64,000 nt of DNA from Cupriavidus pinatubonensis. GTDB lineage: Bacteria > Pseudomonadota > Gammaproteobacteria > Burkholderiales > Burkholderiaceae. Below, one piece after another: positions 49,314-59,040 of the stretch (its first letter is position 1; the number at the start of each line of letters is the position of its first letter). The stretch covers positions 2,604,001 through 2,668,000 of the forward strand of contig NZ_CP080767.1 of assembly GCF_019602855.1 (NCBI RefSeq), read 5' to 3'. Under the pieces are notes generated by a model that had not been told where the DNA came from, did not search any database, and was given only the letters and a program-made list of their open reading frames with translations. A program made the translations under genes and the position numbers.

Positions 49314-50030
49314 TCATCCTGCCTCGGCACTGCGGACTGCGCGCACGAACGCGGCGATGCGGGCGTGGTCCTTCACGCCCTTGGCGGCCTCGACTCCGCT
49401 GCTGACATCCACAGCGTAGGGCCGCACGCGTTCAATCGCGCCAGCGACGTTTTGCGCGTTCAACCCACCACTCAAAACGATGCGAGGAGCGCCGTTTGCG
49501 TTCGGGTTGCCGGGAGACGGATGGTTGGAAGCAAGCCATGCCGGAGGGATCAGGGTCCAGTCGAAGACGTGGCCGCCGCCGCCATAGCCCTCGACGAAAG
49601 CGTCGAGCAGCAAGCCAGCGGCATCGCGGTATTGACCGGCGAATTCTACCAAATCGAGCCCTGGCCGCACACGCGCCGCGCGCAGAAAAGGCAGGCGGCA
49701 GCGCTGGGCGGTCTGGGTGCAGGACTGCGGGGTCTCGTCGCCGTGGAACTGGAGCATCGTAAGGGGCACACGCTCGGCGACGTGGGCCACGTCTTCCATC
49801 TCGGCATTGACGAACAGGCCGACCACGGACACGAACGGCCCCGCGACCTCGGCAAGTTCCGCTGCGCGGGCCAGATCCACATAGCGCGGACTGGGCGGAT
49901 AGAACACCAGCCCGATCGCGTCAGCACCCGCGTCAACCGCGGCGCGGACGTCGTCCTCGCGCGTGAGGCCGCAGATCTTGATGCGGGTGCGGGCCGGTGC
50001 CGCGGCGTCGGCACGCTCAGGCTGCGTCAT
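49314..50030 (-). CDS. trpF: phosphoribosylanthranilate isomerase
   Basis: A 238-residue TIM-barrel isomerase in tryptophan synthesis. [15 protein letters not shown] carries the catalytic Cys, QFHGDETP is conserved and the catalytic Asp lies in VFDWTLIPP. It has about 17 extra N-terminal residues ([16 protein letters not shown]). It overlaps truA by 14 bp. The early trp genes (trpE, trpG, trpD, trpC) are not in the window. Confidence 0.95.
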   Translation of the reverse strand: MTQPERADAAAPARTRIKICGLTREDDVRAAVDAGADAIGLVFYPPSPRYVDLARAAELAEVAGPFVSVVGLFVNAEMEDVAHVAERVPLTMLQFHGDETPQSCTQTAQRCRLPFLRAARVRPGLDLVEFAGQYRDAAGLLLDAFVEGYGGGGHVFDWTLIPPAWLASNHPSPGNPNANGAPRIVLSGGLNAQNVAGAIERVRPYAVDVSSGVEAAKGVKDHARIAAFVRAVRSAEAG

Positions 50031-50838
50031 GGCGGAATACTCCGTGGAACAGGCTGGCGGATGGGTCCGCCACCGGAATCTTGTAAGCCTCAGGATACTT
50101 CACGTCCGCGAGGTAGAGACCGTCCGGCATGAAGGTGGGCGCTGCGAGCTTGCGATCACGGGCGGCGAGCACTTCGGCCAGCCATTCCGGCGGATAGCGT
50201 CCGCGCCCTACCGCCACCAGGCAACCCATCAGGTTGCGCACCATGTGATGCAGGAAGGCGCTCGCGCGGAAGCGCAGGAAGACCCAGTTGCCGTCCGCCT
50301 TCAACGTCACGTCATACATGGTCTTGACCGGTGACTTGGCCTGGCACTCGGCCGCACGGAACGACGAGAAATCCTGCTCGCCAAGCAGGCAGCGCGACGC
50401 GGCCTGCATGGCATCCACGTCAAGCCTCTGGCCCGGCGGCAACATAAGGTACCCGGCCCGGCCATGCGCGAGTGGCACGCGGTGCGGGCCAGTGTAGAGC
50501 GCGTAATAGTACATTCGCTCAAACGCCAGGAAACGCGCATGGAAACTCTCGTCGACCGGCCGAGCCCATTGCAGCGCGATCGACGGCGGCAGGAAAGCAT
50601 TGATGCCGCGCACCCATGAGAACGTGGTGCGATCCAGCGTCGTGTCGAGATGGATCACCTGCCCCAGCGCATGGACGCCGGCATCAGTGCGCCCGGCAAC
50701 GGTCGTCAACAGGCGCACGCCCGCGAAGCGCTCGATGGCGTCTTCGAGGTAATCCTGCACGGTGTTGCGATGCGGCTGCGACTGCCAGCCCGAAAAGGCG
50801 GCACCGTCGTAGTGGAGGCCGATGGCGATGCGGTTCAT
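50017..50838 (-). CDS. truA: tRNA pseudouridine(38-40) synthase TruA
   Basis: A 273-residue enzyme that makes pseudouridine in tRNA anticodon arms. The catalytic Asp is D52 in [15 protein letters not shown], and the start [19 protein letters not shown] is canonical. It overlaps trpF by 14 bp, and a strong terminator lies only 27 bp upstream of its start. Confidence 0.97.
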   Translation of the reverse strand: MNRIAIGLHYDGAAFSGWQSQPHRNTVQDYLEDAIERFAGVRLLTTVAGRTDAGVHALGQVIHLDTTLDRTTFSWVRGINAFLPPSIALQWARPVDESFHARFLAFERMYYYALYTGPHRVPLAHGRAGYLMLPPGQRLDVDAMQAASRCLLGEQDFSSFRAAECQAKSPVKTMYDVTLKADGNWVFLRFRASAFLHHMVRNLMGCLVAVGRGRYPPEWLAEVLAARDRKLAAPTFMPDGLYLADVKYPEAYKIPVADPSASLFHGVFRHDAA

Positions 50839-50865
50839 GGAGCGGGAAACTGGCCTGCGATGGCC

Positions 50866-50905
50866 GACAAAAACAAATGCGCCGGAAGGGACGCTTCCGG
50901 CGCAT
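50866..50905 (-). terminator. terminator between fimV and truA
   Basis: A 12-bp perfect stem (ATGCGCCGGAAG at 50877-50888 with 50894-50905) and 5-nt loop is followed on the minus strand by TTTGTTTTTG. It is 50 bp after the fimV stop and 27 bp before the truA start. Confidence 0.92.
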
Positions 50906-50955
50906 CACTTCGGGCCGCGGCATGACTGCCGCCTGCCCGGATCGTCGATGATAAC

Positions 50956-53796
50956 TCAGACCACCTCAAGCAGCAGCGAACGCGCCTCCGCCTGCAGGTC
51001 GTCCTGCGACTGCTCCACGACTTCCTGCAGCAGCTCGCGCGCCCCTTCCTTGTCGCCGATCTCGATATAGGCGCGGGCCAGGTCCAGCTTGATCTGCATG
51101 TCGCGCCCACCGTCCATGCCGTCTGTCGACAGCGTGCTCGGCGAAACGCCCGGCGTGGTGTCGGGACCGGTGTCGCCCAGGGCGGCCAGATCGATCGGCT
51201 CTGGCAGTTTGCCGTCCCGGATCATGGTCGGCGAAGGAAGCTGCGTGGTCGCATCGGCTTCGTCCCTGGACTCGGTGGCGGCGTCGGCATTGAAGTCGAG
51301 CGAGAGGCCCGACATGTCGAATTCCATCATGCGAGAGCGGGTCGGCGTGTCCAGCCGGGGCACGTCTGCGAGGGTGTCGTCACCGTCGACCGGCAGCGTC
51401 AGGTCCAGGTCACCGTCGAACTTCGCTGCAGGCTCCAGCGGTGCGTCGGCGCGCATGGCGGTGTCGCTGAAGACCAGCGACGCCGACTCCGGCGCAATGA
51501 TCGGATCACCAGCCGCCGGTGCCGGGAAGGCATCCAGCGGCAGCGCCAGATCACCCAGCGAAGGTTCGCGCGGCGCCACGGCCGGATCGTGCGACGGGTC
51601 CTGCGTGCGCCACTGGTCCGACGCCGGCGTGGACGTTTCCGGCCCGCTGCTCGTGTCCGGCGACACCGCCAGGTACAACGCATTGCCCGCATCGAGTGCG
51701 CGCCCCATTTCCGCGGCCTTGAGCCATTCCGCCCCTTGTCCGCCGGTCTGGGCGAACATCTCTTCTGCAATCACGCGGAAACCTTCCACATCCTGACGAT
51801 TACTGTAAATCTCCAGGAGCTTGAGCCGGATCGGCTGCTGCTCCGGGTCCTTCTCGAGCGCTTCACGCAGGATCTCTTCCGCCTGCACGTCGCGCCCGTA
51901 GGCGATATAGACCTCCGCCTCGGCGAGCGGGTCGACCTCGCTGGCTTCCGGCATGTTGTTGCCGATGCGGAAATCCGCGCCGAACACGCTGTGCTGCGAC
52001 GTGTCCACGCTCTGCCCGCCGGCTGCACCGAACAGCGAATTGGCGCCGGCCATCACGGTGCTTTCCTGCGACAGGATGGAGTCACCGAAGGCTCCGCCAT
52101 CCGCCGACTTCTGCTGCTGGCGGCGACGGTAGATCGCATAGCCGCCAAGCAGCGCCACCAGCAGGCCACCACCGGGCAACAGCATAGGATTGGCCAGCAG
52201 ACCGTCGAGGAACGACGGCTCCGGCGCCGGCTCGGCCTGGACCACGACCGGTGGACGCTTGGGTGCGGGCGCTGCAGCCTGTGCAGTGCTGGCACCGGCA
52301 ACCGGTGCCGAGGCAGCCGGAGTAGCCGGACTAGTAGCCACCGCAGCGGTTGCCGCCGCTGCAGCCTGGGCCGGCGCGGCACTTGCGGCATCGACTTGTG
52401 CCGTCGGTGTGGCCGGTGCGGCCTGGGCCGGTGCATCAGTCTTAGGCGGTTCGGCCGCGACCACGGTCGGCGCCTTGGCTTCCGCCGGCGCAGCCTTTTC
52501 CGCCCTGCCCTTGTCGGCCGCAGCGGCCTGGTTAGCCTGGTTGGCCTGGTTGGCCTGGGATAGCTTGGCGATCTCGCTGTTCTTCAGCTCGAGCAGCTTC
52601 TGCATGTCGCCAACGTTCTTCTGCAACTGCGCCAGCCGCGATTCGGCTTCCTTCAGTTGCCGGTCGCGCGCGACGTTTTCCTCGGCCTGCGCGGTGGCAT
52701 TAGCCTGGCCCGCGCGCTCGCCCTTGCTCAGCTTGAGTTCGTTCTGCGGACCAGCGGCCGGAACGGCCTGGTCCTGCACGCGCGCCGTGACATTGCCCGA
52801 CTGCTGGCGCCCGCTGTCCGCCTCGACCGACTTCGCCGCGGCAGCACCAGCCAGCCGGCTGCGGTACGCGTCAAAGCCCTGCGTACGGGCCACCACCTCG
52901 CGGCGAGCGGCCTTGGGCGTGAGCGACTGCGCCTGCTGGCGCGAAGGCACCTGCAGCACCGTGCCGGATTTCAGGCGGTTGATATTGCCGCCGATGAAGG
53001 CATTAGGATTATTGCGGTACAGCGCGACCAACATCTGATCGAGTGATACGCCCTCCTGATCGAGCAGCGCATCGTTGGCGATCGACGACAGCGTGTCCCC
53101 GCGCTTGACCGTGTACGCTCCGCTTGCCGGTGACTCGCCCCCGGTGACAGCCTGAGCCGCGTGGCTACGACGACTGGCGGGCTGCCTCGCGGGCCTTGCG
53201 GCCTGCGCCTGCGCTTGGGCAGCGGGCTGCGTGCTCTGGGCGGCAGCCGGTGCGGGTTCCTGCAATGGCACCGGCGCCGGTGCGGCAGCCGGCGAGGCAT
53301 CCGGCGTGGCGGCCTGCACGACCGTCGCCGGCGAGAAAGTCTGGTTGGAAGGCTTGGCCCCGGCGGGGTCAAGCAGGAAAGTATAGGCCCGCGACACCTT
53401 GCCGCTGGACCAGCTCATGTCGATCAGAATATCGACGAACGGCTCGCTGATCGGCTGGCTGGACCGGACCTTGGCCACGTAGCTGCCATTGGGACGGCGC
53501 TCGATATCGAGTCGCAAGCTGCTCACGGCCGGCAGATACGTCAGCCCCGCGCTTGCATACGCCGCCGGCGAGGCCAGCTTGACGTTCAATCCCGCTGCCT
53601 CTTCGGCAGTCACCCCGCTGATGTCGATCTCCGCCTGCAGCGGTTGCCCCAGATTCGACTGTACCCGCAATTGCCCGAACCCCGCGGCATACGCAGCTGG
53701 CTGCGCAAGCAGCAGCCCGAGAGCCGTGACGGCCAGCGTTGACCAGCGCTGACGGACGGTTGGCGCATTCTTCCGGCGATGTTGGCTCACACTCAC
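50956..53796 (-). CDS. fimV: FimV-like peptidoglycan-binding hub protein
   Basis: A 946-residue FimV family protein, linked to type IV pilus assembly and polar organisation. Signal-like N-terminus (TLAVTALGLLLAQPAAYAAG), a FimV N-terminal domain (about 37-145), an Ala/Pro/Gln-rich linker, a LysM-type domain (about 230-290: YTVKRGDTLSSIAND), a coiled coil (about 365-415), a membrane helix (about 550-570) and an acidic cytoplasmic region with TPR-like helices, ending in the FimV C-terminal motif (IKLDLARAYIEIGDKEGARE). It carries an ANQ repeat in the coiled coil. Confidence 0.92.
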   Translation of the reverse strand: MSVSQHRRKNAPTVRQRWSTLAVTALGLLLAQPAAYAAGFGQLRVQSNLGQPLQAEIDISGVTAEEAAGLNVKLASPAAYASAGLTYLPAVSSLRLDIERRPNGSYVAKVRSSQPISEPFVDILIDMSWSSGKVSRAYTFLLDPAGAKPSNQTFSPATVVQAATPDASPAAAPAPVPLQEPAPAAAQSTQPAAQAQAQAARPARQPASRRSHAAQAVTGGESPASGAYTVKRGDTLSSIANDALLDQEGVSLDQMLVALYRNNPNAFIGGNINRLKSGTVLQVPSRQQAQSLTPKAARREVVARTQGFDAYRSRLAGAAAAKSVEADSGRQQSGNVTARVQDQAVPAAGPQNELKLSKGERAGQANATAQAEENVARDRQLKEAESRLAQLQKNVGDMQKLLELKNSEIAKLSQANQANQANQAAAADKGRAEKAAPAEAKAPTVVAAEPPKTDAPAQAAPATPTAQVDAASAAPAQAAAAATAAVATSPATPAASAPVAGASTAQAAAPAPKRPPVVVQAEPAPEPSFLDGLLANPMLLPGGGLLVALLGGYAIYRRRQQQKSADGGAFGDSILSQESTVMAGANSLFGAAGGQSVDTSQHSVFGADFRIGNNMPEASEVDPLAEAEVYIAYGRDVQAEEILREALEKDPEQQPIRLKLLEIYSNRQDVEGFRVIAEEMFAQTGGQGAEWLKAAEMGRALDAGNALYLAVSPDTSSGPETSTPASDQWRTQDPSHDPAVAPREPSLGDLALPLDAFPAPAAGDPIIAPESASLVFSDTAMRADAPLEPAAKFDGDLDLTLPVDGDDTLADVPRLDTPTRSRMMEFDMSGLSLDFNADAATESRDEADATTQLPSPTMIRDGKLPEPIDLAALGDTGPDTTPGVSPSTLSTDGMDGGRDMQIKLDLARAYIEIGDKEGARELLQEVVEQSQDDLQAEARSLLLEVV

Positions 53797-53979
53797 CTTA
53801 TGCTCCGTTATGTTTTAGTAGCGATAGAAACCCGACCCCAAAGCATTCACTCCGGCCAGCGGGCATTCTAGTGTGCCTCTCACCGGATTGCGCAAGCGTG
53901 CCGACGGAGGGCCGGCAAGCGGTCGCATGCCGGCGTATTGTGACGCATCGCCCGAAAAAATAGGCGTTCAGATGTAACA

Positions 53980-54001
53980 ACGCCGCGCACGGGCGCGGCG
54001 T
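53980..54001 (-). terminator. hairpin after asd
   Basis: ACGCCGCG (53980-53987) pairs with CGCGGCGT (53994-54001) around a 6-nt loop, 76 bp after the asd stop. The minus-strand sequence after it is TGTTAC, a poor T tract, so it may be a weak terminator only. Confidence 0.45.
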
Positions 54002-54076
54002 CACGGACAAAGCTGTTGTTTCTGTTGCCTGGCTGCAACGAAAGCCTCCAGGCATCAGCAACGTCGCTCCCCGGGA

Positions 54077-55213
54077 TCAGGACTCGATCAAAATGCGCAG
54101 CATACGGCGCAGCGGCTCGGCCGCGCCCCACAGCAGCTGGTCGCCAACCGTGAAGGCCGACAGGTACTCGCCGCCCATCTGCATCTTGCGCAGGCGCCCG
54201 ACCGGAATGGTCAGCGTGCCCGTCACGGCAGCCGGGGTCAGGTCGGTCATACTGGCTTCACGCGTGTTCGGCACCACCTTGGCCCACTGGTTGGCCGCCG
54301 CGAGCATGCCTTCGATCTCGTCCAGCGGCACGTCCTTGCGCAGCTTGATGGTCAGCGCCTGCGAATGGCAGCGCATGGCGCCAATGCGCACGCACAAGCC
54401 GTCGACGGCGATCGGCGTGGCGCCGGTCGCACCCAGGAAGCCTTCGCCGCGACCCAGGATCTTGTTGGTCTCGGCGCCGCCCTTCCATTCTTCCTTCGAC
54501 TGGCCGTTGCCCAGGTCCTTGTCGATCCAGGGAATCAGATTGCCGGCCAGCGGCACGCCGAACTGCTTGGTTTCTTCGGCGGACAGGCCATGCTGCGTCG
54601 CCAGGATCTGGCGGTCGATTTCCAGGATGGCCGATGCCGGGTTATCCAGCAGCGACTTGACCGATGCGTTCAGCGTACCGAACTGCGTCAGCAGTTCGCG
54701 CATATGCTGCGCACCGCCGCCCGAGGCGGCCTGGTAGGTCATCGAAGTCATCCACTCGACCAGGTCGGCCTGGAACAGGCCGCCGAGGCCGATCAGCATG
54801 CAGCTGACCGTGCAGTTGCCGCCGATGAAATTCTTCACGCCCTTGGACAGGGCATCCTTGATCACACCCTGGTTCACCGGATCCAGCACGATGATGGCAT
54901 CGTCCTTCATACGCAGCGACGAAGCCGCGTCGATCCAGTAGCCCTTCCAGCCCGCTGCGCGCAGCTTCGGGAAGACTTCGTTGGTATAGTCGCCGCCCTG
55001 GGCGGTCAGCACCACGTCGCACTTCTTCAGCGCGTCGATGTCGTTGGCATCCTTGAGCGTGGTTTCGTTCTTGGCCATGGCGGGCGCCTTGCCGCCGGCA
55101 TTGGACGTGCTGAAGAAGACGGGCTCGATATGGTCGAAATCACGCTCTTCCTGCATGCGCTGCATCAGGACGCTGCCGACCATTCCCCGCCAACCGACGA
55201 GACCTACAATCAT
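54077..55213 (-). CDS. asd: aspartate-semialdehyde dehydrogenase
   Basis: A 378-residue enzyme that reduces aspartyl phosphate to aspartate semialdehyde, the branch point to Lys/diaminopimelate, Met, Thr and Ile. The NADP loop is [14 protein letters not shown] (residues 8-21); the catalytic Cys is C134 in [10 protein letters not shown], the gamma-proteobacterial-type motif, and the catalytic His lies in [17 protein letters not shown] lies 6 bp before the ATG. A 43-codon Thr/Ile-rich ORF sits 90 bp upstream on the same strand. Confidence 0.97.
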   Translation of the reverse strand: MIVGLVGWRGMVGSVLMQRMQEERDFDHIEPVFFSTSNAGGKAPAMAKNETTLKDANDIDALKKCDVVLTAQGGDYTNEVFPKLRAAGWKGYWIDAASSLRMKDDAIIVLDPVNQGVIKDALSKGVKNFIGGNCTVSCMLIGLGGLFQADLVEWMTSMTYQAASGGGAQHMRELLTQFGTLNASVKSLLDNPASAILEIDRQILATQHGLSAEETKQFGVPLAGNLIPWIDKDLGNGQSKEEWKGGAETNKILGRGEGFLGATGATPIAVDGLCVRIGAMRCHSQALTIKLRKDVPLDEIEGMLAAANQWAKVVPNTREASMTDLTPAAVTGTLTIPVGRLRKMQMGGEYLSAFTVGDQLLWGAAEPLRRMLRILIES

Positions 55214-55237
55214 GATTTACCTCGGATGTGATTTTTA

Positions 55238-55286
55238 CTTCCCCGCCATTTTCCTCGCCCGGCGTGGCTGCGCGGGGAAGACGGGC
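55238..55286 (-). promoter_or_regulatory. two competing helices upstream of asd
   Basis: Helix B is a 9-bp stem, CTTCCCCGC with GCGGGGAAG (55272-55280 and 55238-55246). Helix A is GCCCG/CGGGC (55282-55286 and 55257-55261). Each crosses the other, so they exclude each other or form a pseudoknot. Both lie between the Thr/Ile-rich ORF and the asd ribosome binding site, the place for an attenuation switch. No T run follows helix B. Confidence 0.5.
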
Positions 55287-55303
55287 AGGCACGACGAACG
55301 GAT

Positions 55304-55435
55304 CTAGGCGATCGCGGTTTTAATAATCGTTTTAATCGTCGTTGCGGTCTGGCCGAGCGAAATCGTGCCGACCGGGCCGCGGGTAACGGTCAGGGCAGCA
55401 ACAGCAGTCAGGGTGGACTGGGAAAATCGGGCCAT
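55304..55435 (-). CDS. 43-residue Thr/Ile-rich small ORF, candidate leader peptide of asd
   Basis: The ORF starts at ATG 55435 (MARFSQSTLTAVAALTVT) and ends GQTATTIKTIIKTAIA then TAG. Ten of 43 residues are Thr and five are Ile, and the last 14 codons before the stop hold five Thr and four Ile. Thr and Ile are end products of the pathway asd feeds. It lies between the leuB terminator and asd, 90 bp upstream of asd, and shows no protein-domain likeness. I see no clear Shine-Dalgarno sequence; a TAGACT box lies only a few bases upstream, so a leaderless start is possible. Expression is unproven. Confidence 0.5.
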   Translation of the reverse strand: MARFSQSTLTAVAALTVTRGPVGTISLGQTATTIKTIIKTAIA

Positions 55436-55488
55436 TCGCAGAGTCTACACGATTTTGCGGCGGTGCCGCAGCGTGGAAAATCGGGGAC

Positions 55489-55522
55489 AAATAAAAGAAA
55501 AGGCGCTGCAGCGCAGCGCCTT
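55489..55522 (-). terminator. leuB terminator
   Basis: AAGGCGCTG and CAGCGCCTT (55514-55522 and 55500-55508) pair around a 5-nt loop, followed on the minus strand by TTCTTTTATTT. It starts 14 bp after the leuB stop, so asd needs its own promoter. Confidence 0.92.
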
Positions 55523-55536
55523 TTCCGGATTGTGAC

Positions 55537-56604
55537 TTACAGAGCGGCCAGTACGGCCTCGCCCATTTCGCGCGTGCCGACCTGCTTGCAGCCCGGCGTC
55601 AGGATGTCGCCGGTGCGATAGCCCTGTGCCAGCACCTTCTTCACGGCGTTCTCGATGCGGTCGGCCTGTTCGGCCTTGTTCAGCGAGTAGCGCAGCATCA
55701 TCGCCGCCGACAGGATGGTCGCCAGCGGATTGGCGACGCCCTTGCCCGCGATGTCCGGGGCCGAACCGTGCGACGGCTCGTACAGGCCCTTGTTGTTCGC
55801 ATCAAGCGAGGCCGACGGCAGCATGCCGATCGAGCCGGTCAGCATCGCGGCCTCGTCCGACAGGATGTCGCCGAACATATTGCCGGTGACGATTACATCG
55901 AAGCTCTTGGGCGCCTTGACCAGCTGCATCGCGGCGTTGTCGACGTACATGTGCGACAGCTCGACGTCCGGATACTCCTTGCTGACATCGATCACGATGT
56001 CCTTCCAGAACTGAAAGGTCTCGAGCACGTTGGCCTTGTCGACGCTGCACAGCTTCTTGCCGCGCTTGGCCGCGGCCTGGAACGCCACATGCGCGATGCG
56101 GCGGATTTCCGGCTCGCTGTAGCGCATGGTGTCGAAACCTTCGCGGGCGCCCTTGAACAGGCCGTCCGGCGCCTCACGCACGCCGCGCGGCTGGCCGAAG
56201 TAAATGTCGCCATTCAGTTCGCGCACGATCAGGATGTCCAGGCCCGCGACCAGTTCCGGCTTCAGGCTCGATGCGCCCGTCAATTCCGGATAGCAGATCG
56301 CCGGGCGGAAGTTGGCGAACAGCTGCAGGTGCTTGCGCAGGCCCAGGATGGCCTGCTCGGGGCGCAGCGCGCGCTCCAGGCTGTCGTACTTCCAGTCGCC
56401 CACGGCGCCGAACAGGATGGCATCGGCTTCCTTGGCCAGCTTCAGCGTGTTCTCCGGCAGTGGGTGGCCTTCGGCCTCGTAGCCGGCGCCGCCCACCGGG
56501 GCGGTTTCCATCTCGAACTTCTCGTCGAGCGCGTTCAGGACCTTGACGGCCTCGGCAACGATTTCCGGACCGATGCCGTCACCTGGCAGGACTGCGATCT
56601 TCAT
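55537..56604 (-). CDS. leuB: 3-isopropylmalate dehydrogenase
   Basis: A 355-residue enzyme of leucine synthesis that oxidises and decarboxylates 3-isopropylmalate with NAD. The start [20 protein letters not shown] is the family hallmark; catalytic Lys and Asp lie in [10 protein letters not shown] and [14 protein letters not shown], and [14 protein letters not shown] is conserved. The ATG at 56604 is preferred over a longer frame. It follows leuD after 35 bp. Confidence 0.98.
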   Translation of the reverse strand: MKIAVLPGDGIGPEIVAEAVKVLNALDEKFEMETAPVGGAGYEAEGHPLPENTLKLAKEADAILFGAVGDWKYDSLERALRPEQAILGLRKHLQLFANFRPAICYPELTGASSLKPELVAGLDILIVRELNGDIYFGQPRGVREAPDGLFKGAREGFDTMRYSEPEIRRIAHVAFQAAAKRGKKLCSVDKANVLETFQFWKDIVIDVSKEYPDVELSHMYVDNAAMQLVKAPKSFDVIVTGNMFGDILSDEAAMLTGSIGMLPSASLDANNKGLYEPSHGSAPDIAGKGVANPLATILSAAMMLRYSLNKAEQADRIENAVKKVLAQGYRTGDILTPGCKQVGTREMGEAVLAAL

Positions 56605-56639
56605 GCTGTGTTTTCCTTGTTTGATTTCCGCTGTGGCGT

Positions 56640-57290
56640 TCAGCCGACCACGCGGTTGTTCAGCCACGGCATCTTCGCCACGCGCTCGGCTTCATAGCTC
56701 TTGATCTTGTCGGCATGGCGCAGGGTCAGGCCGATATCGTCAAAGCCATTCAGCATGCAGTACTTGCGGAACGGGGCGATGTCGAACTCATAGCCCTGGC
56801 CCGACGGCGTGAGCACGACCTGCTTGTCCAGGTCGATGGTCAGCTTGTAGCCGTTGAACGCGTTGGTCTCGTTGAACAGGTGGTCGATTTGCTGCTCGCT
56901 CAGCACCACCGGCAGCAGGCCGTTCTTGTAGCAGTTGTTGAAGAAGATGTCGGCGAAGCTCGGCGCGATCACGGCGCGGAAGCCGTATTGCGAGAGCGCC
57001 CACGGCGCATGTTCGCGCGAGCTGCCGCAGCCGAAGTTGCGGCGCGCGAGCAGGATCGACGCACCCTGGTAGCGCGGCTGGTTCAGCACGAAGTCCGGGT
57101 TCAGCGGACGCTTGCTGTTGTCCATGCCGGGCTCCCCGACGTCCTTGTAGCGCCATTCGTCGAACAGGTTCGGGCCGAAGCCGGTGCGCTTGATCGACTT
57201 CAGGAACTGCTTCGGGATGATGGCGTCGGTATCGACGTTCTCGCGGTCCAGCGGCGCCACGAGGCCGCTGTGTACAGTGAACTTGTCCAT
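56640..57290 (-). CDS. leuD: 3-isopropylmalate dehydratase small subunit
   Basis: A 216-residue subunit that forms the isopropylmalate isomerase with Leu[15 protein letters not shown] and [14 protein letters not shown] are the signature segments. The start [20 protein letters not shown] is typical. It follows the entericidin gene by 10 bp. Confidence 0.98.
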   Translation of the reverse strand: MDKFTVHSGLVAPLDRENVDTDAIIPKQFLKSIKRTGFGPNLFDEWRYKDVGEPGMDNSKRPLNPDFVLNQPRYQGASILLARRNFGCGSSREHAPWALSQYGFRAVIAPSFADIFFNNCYKNGLLPVVLSEQQIDHLFNETNAFNGYKLTIDLDKQVVLTPSGQGYEFDIAPFRKYCMLNGFDDIGLTLRHADKIKSYEAERVAKMPWLNNRVVG

Positions 57291-57300
57291 GTCTCTTTCC

Positions 57301-57429
57301 TTACTTCTTGGCCGCGCGCTCGAGCGAGCTGCCGGCGGCCTGCGTGTCCTTGCCCAGACCGGCCATGGTGTTGCAGCCGGCCAGTTGCAGCATGCCGAAG
57401 CATGCCAGCAGAGCGATCAGGGTTCTCAT
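57301..57429 (-). CDS. entericidin-like small lipoprotein between leuC and leuD
   Basis: A 42-residue protein, [19 protein letters not shown] then [20 protein letters not shown]. The lipobox LAGC places the lipidated Cys at residue 19, and the mature NTxxGxGKDxxxxGxxLE pattern is the entericidin EcnA/EcnB signature. These small lipoproteins are linked to stress-induced lysis in enterobacteria. Its ATG is 14 bp after the leuC stop and it ends 10 bp before leuD, so it is inside the leucine operon. Confidence 0.88.
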   Translation of the reverse strand: MRTLIALLACFGMLQLAGCNTMAGLGKDTQAAGSSLERAAKK

Positions 57430-57443
57430 CTGCAGCACTCCGC

Positions 57444-58853
57444 TCAGCCGAGCTTGCGGATGTCGACGAAGTGGCCTTCGATGGCGGCCGCGGCGGCCAT
57501 CGCCGGGCTCACCAGATGGGTGCGGCCACCCGCGCCCTGACGGCCTTCGAAGTTGCGGTTCGACGTGGACGCGCAGCGCTCGCCCGGCTCCAGGCGATCG
57601 GCATTCATCGCCAGGCACATCGAGCAACCCGGCTCGCGCCATTCGAAGCCTGCGGCCTTGAAGACCTTGTCGAGCCCTTCGCGCTCGGCCTGTTCCTTGA
57701 CCAGGCCCGAACCCGGCACGACCATCGCCAGCTTCACGTTCGAAGCCACCTTGCGGCCCAGCTTCTGCACCACCCACGCGGCGGCGCGCATGTCTTCGAT
57801 GCGGCTGTTGGTGCAGGAACCGATGAACACCTTGTCCACGTTGATGCTTTCCATCGGCACGTTGGGCTGCAGGTTCATGTACTCGAGCGCGCGCTCCATG
57901 GCGTTGCGCCTGGTCGGGTCCTTTTCCTTTTCGGGATCCGGCACGCGGTCTTCGATGCTGACGACCATTTCGGGCGACGTGCCCCAGGTCACCTGCGGGC
58001 GGATGTCCTCGGCACGCAGCTCGATCACCTGGTCGAAACTGGCGCCGGCGTCCGAATGCAGCGTGCTCCAGTAGGCCACGGCCTGGTCCCACTCTACGCC
58101 CTGCGGCGCATACGGACGACCCTTCACGTATTCCAGCGTGACATTGTCCACGGCCACCAGCCCCGCACGTGCGCCGGCTTCGATGGCCATGTTGCAGACC
58201 GTCATGCGGCCTTCCATGGTCAGGTCGCGGATGGCCGACCCGGCGAATTCGATCGTGTAGCCGGTACCGCCGGCCGTGCCGATCTTGCCGATGATGGCCA
58301 GCACGATGTCCTTGGCGGTGCAGCCGCGCGGCAGCTTGCCTTCCACCTTGACCAGCATGTTCTTGGCCTTCTTGCCCAGCAGCGTCTGCGTGGCCAGCAC
58401 GTGCTCGACTTCCGACGTACCGATGCCATGCGCGAGCGCACCGAATGCACCGTGCGTGGAGGTATGCGAGTCGCCGCACACCACCGTCATGCCCGGCAGC
58501 GTGGCGCCCTGCTCCGGCCCGATCACGTGCACGATGCCCTGGCGATGATCGTTCATCTTGAACTGGGTGATGCCGAAACTGTCGCAGTTTGCGTCCAGCG
58601 TATCGACCTGCAGCTTCGACACCGGGTCGGCGATACCTTCGCTGCGGTCAGTGGTCGGCACGTTGTGGTCCGACACCGCCAGGTTCGCGCTGATGCGCCA
58701 CACCGGACGCTCTGCCATCTTCAGGCCTTCGAACGCCTGCGGGCTGGTCACTTCATGCAGCAGATGACGGTCGATGTAGAGCAGCGTAGTGCCGTCTTCC
58801 TCGACGTGGACGGTGTGGTCATCCCAGAGTTTGTCGTAGAGCGTCTTGGCCAT
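57444..58853 (-). CDS. leuC: 3-isopropylmalate dehydratase large subunit
   Basis: A 469-residue aconitase-family subunit that isomerises 2- to 3-isopropylmalate using a 4Fe-4S cluster. The cluster Cys are in IGSCTNSRI and [11 protein letters not shown], and [14 protein letters not shown] is conserved. The ATG at 58853 gives [20 protein letters not shown]. It is the first gene of leuC-ecn-leuD-leuB. Confidence 0.98.
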   Translation of the reverse strand: MAKTLYDKLWDDHTVHVEEDGTTLLYIDRHLLHEVTSPQAFEGLKMAERPVWRISANLAVSDHNVPTTDRSEGIADPVSKLQVDTLDANCDSFGITQFKMNDHRQGIVHVIGPEQGATLPGMTVVCGDSHTSTHGAFGALAHGIGTSEVEHVLATQTLLGKKAKNMLVKVEGKLPRGCTAKDIVLAIIGKIGTAGGTGYTIEFAGSAIRDLTMEGRMTVCNMAIEAGARAGLVAVDNVTLEYVKGRPYAPQGVEWDQAVAYWSTLHSDAGASFDQVIELRAEDIRPQVTWGTSPEMVVSIEDRVPDPEKEKDPTRRNAMERALEYMNLQPNVPMESINVDKVFIGSCTNSRIEDMRAAAWVVQKLGRKVASNVKLAMVVPGSGLVKEQAEREGLDKVFKAAGFEWREPGCSMCLAMNADRLEPGERCASTSNRNFEGRQGAGGRTHLVSPAMAAAAAIEGHFVDIRKLG

Positions 58854-59024
58854 GATGCATGGGGCGGCCAGCGTGCCATTCCGGCGGAAATGGCGCACGG
58901 TACCGCGCAAGTAGTTTGCAGGGATCTTTGTGTGGTCCGGCCGCCTCGTTACCGGGGCAGGACACGGCGACGGCAACCGCGATGATGACGCTGGAGGCCG
59001 TCGGAAGCGAGCGCTTTTTGCAAT

Positions 59025-59040
59025 GCTTGACTTCTCAAGC
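59025..59040. promoter_or_regulatory. inverted repeat upstream of leuC
   Basis: GCTTGACTTCTCAAGC has 6-bp perfect arms around a 4-nt centre and contains a T-N10-A spaced core. It could be an operator, for example for a LysR-type regulator, or an mRNA hairpin near the 5' end of leuC. No regulator gene is nearby. Confidence 0.4.

Noticed and set aside
56715-58985. 756-codon plus-strand frame over leuD-leuC
   Set aside because: Covers well-defined leu genes on the other strand and is His/Arg/Ala rich without domains.
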